Below, one piece after another: positions 58,556 to 64,000 of a stretch of 64,000 nt of DNA. The stretch is taken from assembly GCA_037043235.1 (NCBI GenBank), contig JAWRVZ010000074.1, forward strand, positions 1,201,501 to 1,265,500, read 5' to 3'. Within the stretch, counting starts at the first letter, position 1, and every line of letters starts with the position of its first letter. The position numbers were made by a program, and so were the translations under genes. The DNA comes from Rhodeus uyekii. Its lineage: Eukaryota > Chordata > Actinopteri > Cypriniformes > Acheilognathidae. Below the pieces are notes generated by a model. The model was not told the origin of the DNA. It saw only the letters and a list, made by a program, of their open reading frames with translations, and searched no databases.

Positions 58556-60304
58556 CTGGTCCTTGGGTCTTAACTGTAATTCCCCTACAGTGAATACAGA
58601 GATGACTGAAGGGTGTTGGTCAGAAGAAGGGAAGTATTTACAATATGCCTAAAGCATGATGCGAGCTGTGAAAGAAAGAGAGTAAAGAAAATAATTTCAA
58701 AGAAGAAAAATAATCAACAAAACATTGTGAATATTACAAAAGTGCTCGAGGTCACAATTATATAACATGAAATCCTCAATTACACAACATACAGCCCTTA
58801 TGACATGACATGACAAACTACAGCGTCCTACCGCTCACAATCACAATCTGACAAAATGACAAGCGGTCGGAAAGACCAAAAATGGTCATGGCATGCACGT
58901 GCAGTGAGCTCGGCGCATGCGCAGTGAACTAGGTATGATTAGGAGCCACGACTTAACCATGTGAAGTGACAAATTTGTGCCTGTTTCGTGCTCGAGATAC
59001 CAGAATTCGGCGAAGTAAAATAATTGACGTAACCGATGAGAAAATAATAAGACAAATAGGGAGTTTGGCGGTTCCACTTCAAAAACGTCGACATAATAGT
59101 ATTGGCGAGTTAAAACTTTCGAAAACTATCAGATTTATATGTTTTATAGATAGATAGATAGTGCCTCCATCCTTACACATCTCTCAGAAGTCATATTGCT
59201 CTGGGGGGAGCGTCAATTATTAAGGTTTGAGAACCTCAATGTTAAAGTAAAACATCAACACAGCCAGCTTTGCTAAGCTTTACATACATAGAACCATTAG
59301 TTTGCAGATAACTGCTCAAACTGGTTTTACAAATTTGATGTATCAGCCTCACAGGGAGACCTTTACATCTTAGGGGTGACGGTGAGTGCTGGAGCTGAAT
59401 GATACAGACACTTTGTGTTTTTTTTTTTCCAGGTAGGATTAGGAGGAGGGTGAAATGATATCCTTAATACACGCTGCCGCCCGGTCTGACTGCTGATCTC
59501 ATCTCCACAGACCCACATGGGTAGTAATGCACCACTCATGTGCTCTCATTCGTTTATTCTATCTTTCATTAATATATCTTCCTCTCTCTTTCCTCAGCTG
59601 TCACCCAAAGGGAGTATACGTGAGTTGATTTAATCTATGTGAGCTGGGTGAAGTTGCCCAAGAGGTTTCCAGTGACCCATGAGCCATAACTGTGAGCGAT
59701 AGAGAGTGGGAGAGGAATGGGGAACAAACAAGTCAAACAGACACATATTACAGAATGAAAAGATGGAGGAAAGAGAGGCTGAAATATGAATGTACACCAT
59801 CAGTAAAGATTGTAATTAACCATTTTTTTTATTGTTTTTAAAATAAGACTCTTATAACGGACTGAATTTATTTTGACATAAAATGCATAAAATATTATTA
59901 ATATTATGATTATTGTTACAATTTAAAATACATTTTATGTCTATTGCTGCGTTCATGCTATATCATAATAATGAGATGACGACCCATTACAATCTTCTCG
60001 GTCTCAGAATGATCCATTTCTATGGCAACCTTTCTATATCAAGTAGTATAGAAAAAAGCATTCAGGTGATGAAAATCGCTTTGAGGATAATAACTGTAAT
60101 TTTTATTGTAATGTTATGTCCTTTGAGACATGAGGTAATTTGAAAGCTTTGCATTCCACCCTCCACCAATGGTCTTATGTCTTGCTTTTGAGACTTTGCT
60201 TTGGTAGTACATGTTCATGTGTTTTAGAGGGGGTGTGACTTTGAAGAGAGCTTTGAAGGGCAGGTGGGATGTTTTACTGTTATATTTTAAACTTAGCTTG
60301 TTAT
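58556..60304. other. intron sequence with one element fragment
   Basis: Apart from the Tigger-like fragment listed separately (58880-59115), no element or coding signal was recognised. Confidence 0.55.
58880..59115. mobile_element. Fragment of the 19932-21082 Tigger-like family
   Basis: GGAGTTTGGCGGTTCCACTT then CAAAAACG, with flanking text (CGAGATACCAGAATTCGGCG), matches 20940-21060 of the other copy. Both terminal repeats are missing. Confidence 0.7.
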
Positions 60305-60752
60305 TGTTATGATTACGAGCTCCACGCTTCCCCCCTCTGGCCACCGGAGGGAGCTCTTACATATATACTGACGCACATACACTACATTTCCCATAATGCC
60401 ATTCAGTGGACTGATTACTGCACCAGCTGGACACCATTATATGAACTATAAAAGACTCACATGCACGCACACACATCGCAAAGTCTTGATTTGCTACAGT
60501 GATCATTTTGAGCGTTTATATCCCTGTCTGTTTTCCTGTTGCTGATTTTGTTGTTAACCGTTTTTGATTCTGATCTGCCTGCCCCGACCTGTGCCTGGAT
60601 TATCGCTCTTGAATGTTATCTACATGTCTTGACTTCCCCACCTTGATTACCGTTTATGTATGCTCTCTGTCTGTCCTGACTATCTGCCTGTACGACCATT
60701 CTTATTAAAGACATGCATTTGGATCTCTGCCTGTCAGTCCCTCTCCGTTACA
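60305..60752 (+). mobile_element. Solo LTR, 448 bp, with TATA box and polyadenylation signal
   Basis: It starts TGTTATGATTACGAGC and ends CTCCGTTACA. The flanks GTTAT and GGTAT are a likely 5-bp duplication with one change. It contains TATAAAAG (60447-60454) and ATTAAA (60704-60709). A second copy in reverse is at 49779-50205. No internal genes remain, as expected after recombination between two LTRs. Confidence 0.82.
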
Positions 60753-61587
60753 GGTATTGTTAATCTCTACGAAACTGTACACCCTAGCCTTAAACTGTTC
60801 ATAACTGTTTATAATGTAACAAAATATATCTAATTCAATTGCTTTTCATAGAAATATTTATCAAAGAATCTTGAAAAAATGCATAATTTCCGGGGGAAAA
60901 AAAAAATCACAATTTTTAGCTGAAAGACCTGCAAGTTATGTCCGTTTTTGTAGATTGTGAATTTGTGTCTTTGTTGGTGTGAAAGGTGAAAATTGGTGTG
61001 AAAGGTCTATTTGTCATTGGTTCATTTTGCTTTTGTGACCGTTTGATGTTAAAAGGTCTTTAGAAGACAGCTGCCTACATTTTAAATAAAACAAATAATG
61101 TAGGTAACTCACTAGGGTTTTGGACAGAGTTTGCCTATTCCTCTGTTCTGAAAGCTCTGCTCTACTGACTCATAATAATGTTCTTGACAAAACAAATGCA
61201 GCAATTTAGCTGCTGTCAGAGAGCTGTCTGAGAGCTGACTATTTGTTTACTTCCTGGTTCCCTATGTGCTCTCCTGTTGTCATCTTAGATTTACTTAGTT
61301 TCTACATTAAAAGATTCTGTATGCTACCACACATTTACATATAACGAACTATAAATGACTGAAGGCAATTCTTACAAGCTAACTACAGTTGAGTAACATG
61401 ACTTTTCACTGCTCCAAAACAGTTCAAATTTACCACATCCTTTGTGTTTTCCACAACAACATGTCTGAACCAAGTAGACACCACATTCCAAAAAGAAAAA
61501 AGAAATAGACTTTTATAGAAAATTAGAGAAAAATAGAACCAGAGAGTTAAGAGTTAAGAGATTAACTTAAGAGTTAAGAGTTCTTCA

Positions 61588-61589
<2 letters not shown>
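60753..61589. other. intron sequence without recognised element
   Basis: AT-rich intron; nothing recognised. Confidence 0.6.
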
Positions 61590-61633
<44 letters not shown>

Positions 61634-61658
61634 CACGCGTGTGTGTGTGTGTGTGTAT
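61590..61658. repeat. (GT)n microsatellite
   Basis: More than 30 GT units interrupted by GCGTGCACGCGT. Confidence 0.95.
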
Positions 61659-62643
61659 TGACTGTGGCAGAGCTGTAATCTCATTAAGGCTGCTCTGATT
61701 TATGGAGAGAGGAGCGATACGGATCAGGGTTGTGGAAACCACACCGGACCTCCTCTTTCAAATGGATCCTACACAAACGTGGGGGTCAATTGACAGTGCT
61801 ATTGAACACACACACACACGCACACACAATTTGCTAGTTATTATGGGCTTTTTGGGGAGCAAATGAGGGGCAAATTATTAATCATAGCCTTTTACAAGGT
61901 GACATTGTTCTGTGCACTAACCATTAGAGGAACAAGTGAGTCAATAACACAAACTGCTGATCAGAGCCGAGAACAGAGGATAGCAGTCTATTTAGTGGAA
62001 GGAAAACAGTGTGTGCAAACTTTTGAATATTTATATAATACAATAAATTATTATATCTATATAAATCATGGAAAGCAGGAGTTTCCTTTATCTTTTAAAA
62101 TAAAACAGCTTAATGTATGAAGCTGACAAAATCTTAAGATTTCATTGTTATCACAGGTTTGCCAAATTTTCAGTGGAATTTATATTACAAAAAGGTTCAA
62201 TAAAAAACTGTTCATCCGTAGTATTTCTGCTAAATAAATTTCCGTTCAAATATGACCATGTCATAAACACCTAGTTGATAGTCAACTGAACATGACCCAG
62301 TGGTTGAATGGCAGAATAAACTAGTAGCCAAATAATAATAATAAAAAAAAAGAAAAAAGAAAAATGATTTAAGAGTAAAAAAAAAAAAAAATTACAGAAC
62401 ATTGGTTACAACAACTACTACAGTATTTACTATAACTACTGTATCAACTACAGTAAGTATTAATTATAATCAGTTAATGTTACTTTTTTATTATATAATG
62501 TGAACCCTTAGTGCACACTAATAAAATGTGCACAAATGCAAAACAATTAAATAATTAAAAAAATATATATAATAAAAAAAAGCATATAAGTTGAACATGA
62601 AGTCAATGTGTATTTGAGTGTTTTTGTATGATATTTGTCTTAC
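61659..62643 (-). other. ptpru intron next to the MAM exon
   Basis: AT-rich intron with a CA run near 61807-61829 and A-runs near 62341-62395. No element recognised. Confidence 0.6.
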
Positions 62644-62915
62644 CTGGTACTCGCTGGGCCAGAAAGTACTGACAGCCAGCTCCACCTGATGCCACTGCCG
62701 CCCCTGAGAGCCGGACACATTCCATACAGGATTTCCCCGTGAGCCACCATTTACACGCACATACACATTCAGGCCCCCAGGACTGTGTCCGTCACGGCTG
62801 TACAGAAAATAACTGAACTGCACACAGTGTGTGTCGTTCTCACTCAGCGAACGTAGTAAGAGCTGAGCCCGCTGTCCTGCACCATACTGTGAAGAGTTCA
62901 CCATCATGTAGGAGC
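62644..62915 (-). CDS. ptpru: ptpru exon: MAM domain, middle part
   Basis: A 272-bp minus-strand exon, probably exon 3 by family layout. The acceptor TCTCTAG ends at 62916 and the donor GTAAGA starts at 62643. It begins with two bases completing a codon and ends in phase 0. The peptide starts SYMMVNSSQYGAGQRAQLLL, continues RSLSENDTHCVQFSYFLYSR, then DGHSPGGLNVYVRVNGGSRG, and ends GRQWHQVELAVSTFWPSEYQ. Mammalian PTPRU shares the SLSENDTHCVQFSYFLYSRD run and QWHQ-ELAVSTFWP-EYQ. The segment carries one conserved MAM cysteine and sequons at NSS, NDT and NVS. The peptide at this splice joins directly to IVFEATV in the 82-bp exon. The signal peptide and first part of MAM lie beyond the right edge. 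Confidence 0.97.
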
Positions 62916-64000
62916 CTAGAGAGAGACAGTGAGAGAGATATTGTTTTATTGATGTTTGTTAGTTCTATTTGGACTACTGCTATTTATGTTGTTAAACTAC
63001 ATGAATTGCTGTTTGAAACCCATACTCTGCACAAACAAAAGGAAAAAAAAAAAAAAGTCAAAACGATTGCTCTTATCTTGGGGCAGGGAAAAGTTCACTG
63101 TGGGTTAAAGGTGTAATCAGTGATGATGGCAGCTCTGCTCGGGTACTACACCATTATTAATCACGCTGACACAGTTATTAAGCCTCTAATATCTGCCACC
63201 AGGATATCACACAAACTACATCACCTACAGTGAGAGACTCTGTTTTAAAACTAACAGCTACAAATTAAAGAAACCACACCAAATATTACAAAGACATTAG
63301 CAAATGCAAAATACTAACTGTTGCATCTCGGGGACATGTAAAATAAGTTTGATTGTGCAATGCTCAATTTTTATTGTTCTCATTTCTTTTTCCAACAGAT
63401 TTTTTATATTTTATGGAAGGAAATGTGAGTACTGTTGGTGCAAAACTATTCTAGCTTCTAGATATGGCTCAGGTTCCTCTTCAACGAAAATCTGTCATTT
63501 GTTTCTCTATATTTGTCATTCTCCATGTGAAAGTCTGAATGCTGAAAACAGTAACAGCATACCTCTCGACAAGTTGCATTGTTTAAGGTTTAATTTATGT
63601 CTAAGGTTTAAAAATGTTCCAGGATGACAAATTGAAGATTGCGGAATAATACTTGATTTAGTATGAACAATAACAGAGCAGAATAAGGACAAAACACTGA
63701 GAGGTAATGCTTATACAAAGTTTGAAATGTAGTTTTCTGGGCTGGAGCTCCGCAAAATTACAGTTGTCAATTGTACAAACAGGTGGCAGCCATTAAGGAT
63801 ACATGTAGGTCTCTTCCTATATGTATTGTTTTCGCAGTTTCTAGAAATAAACCCAAAGCTGTTATAATATCTGTCAGGCTCCAGCTCAGTTGACCTTATT
63901 TATTTAATGAAGAACATCTATTCCTTATTTTAGAACTGCAAAGAAACCCACAGATATCATTTGAGCCAAGTTGATAGACAAGTGGAGTAAAATAAATGAA
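62916..64000 (-). other. ptpru: ptpru intron (partial), upstream of the MAM exon
   Basis: Intron DNA with an A-run near 63042-63056. No further exon, transposon end or RNA gene was recognised. A frame at 63304-63627 has no known similarity. Confidence 0.6.

Overview
This is vertebrate genomic DNA from a ray-finned fish, most likely a cyprinid or close otophysan. It is AT-rich and intron-dominated, full of simple repeats, and carries fish-type transposons: Tc1, Tigger/pogo-like, PIF/Harbinger, hAT, DIRS, L2/Rex1-like LINEs and short LTR elements. The order-level guess rests on remembered repeat motifs and is an inference.

One host gene crosses the whole window on the minus strand and leaves it at both ends. 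Seven coding exons (62644-62915, 44853-44934, 27162-27277, 26004-26181, 21455-21748, 10729-11052, 1308-1417) have AG/GT splice sites, join in compatible phases and spell the ectodomain of a type IIB receptor protein tyrosine phosphatase: MAM, Ig, FN3-1, FN3-2 and the start of FN3-3. The peptide matches PTPRU best. The signal peptide and start of MAM lie beyond the right edge. The rest of the FN3 array, the membrane segment and the phosphatase domains lie beyond the left edge. Introns are about 17.7, 17.6, 1.0, 4.3, 10.4 and 9.3 kb in gene order.

Almost everything else is mobile DNA inside these introns. The 9.3-kb intron holds a broken LINE (2.4-4.7 kb), a 5'-truncated L2/Rex1-like LINE with a long open RT frame (7.4-9.0 kb) and a DIRS relic that reaches to within about 60 bp of a splice donor. 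The 10.4-kb intron holds a degenerate LINE split by a solo LTR, a nested hAT fossil (15856-18842) containing a Tigger MITE and a non-autonomous LTR element, and a Tigger-like element (19932-21082). The 4.3-kb intron is largely a full-length dead Tc1. The next 17.6-kb intron holds several LTR elements, a second DIRS relic and four or five TA-flanked Tigger-like elements, one split by a solo LTR carrying a 21-bp minisatellite. The last intron holds a 5.9-kb PIF/Harbinger-like element with a 3-bp target duplication, a Myb-like gene fragment, a large internal inverted repeat and a nearly intact LINE (1044-aa open frame: endonuclease, reverse transcriptase, zinc finger).

I saw no bacterial-type system, CRISPR array or phage, and no tRNA or rRNA gene. 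The most notable items are the intact LINE frame, the layered insertions with recoverable target duplications, and inverted transposon copies on both sides of the 82-bp ptpru exon.
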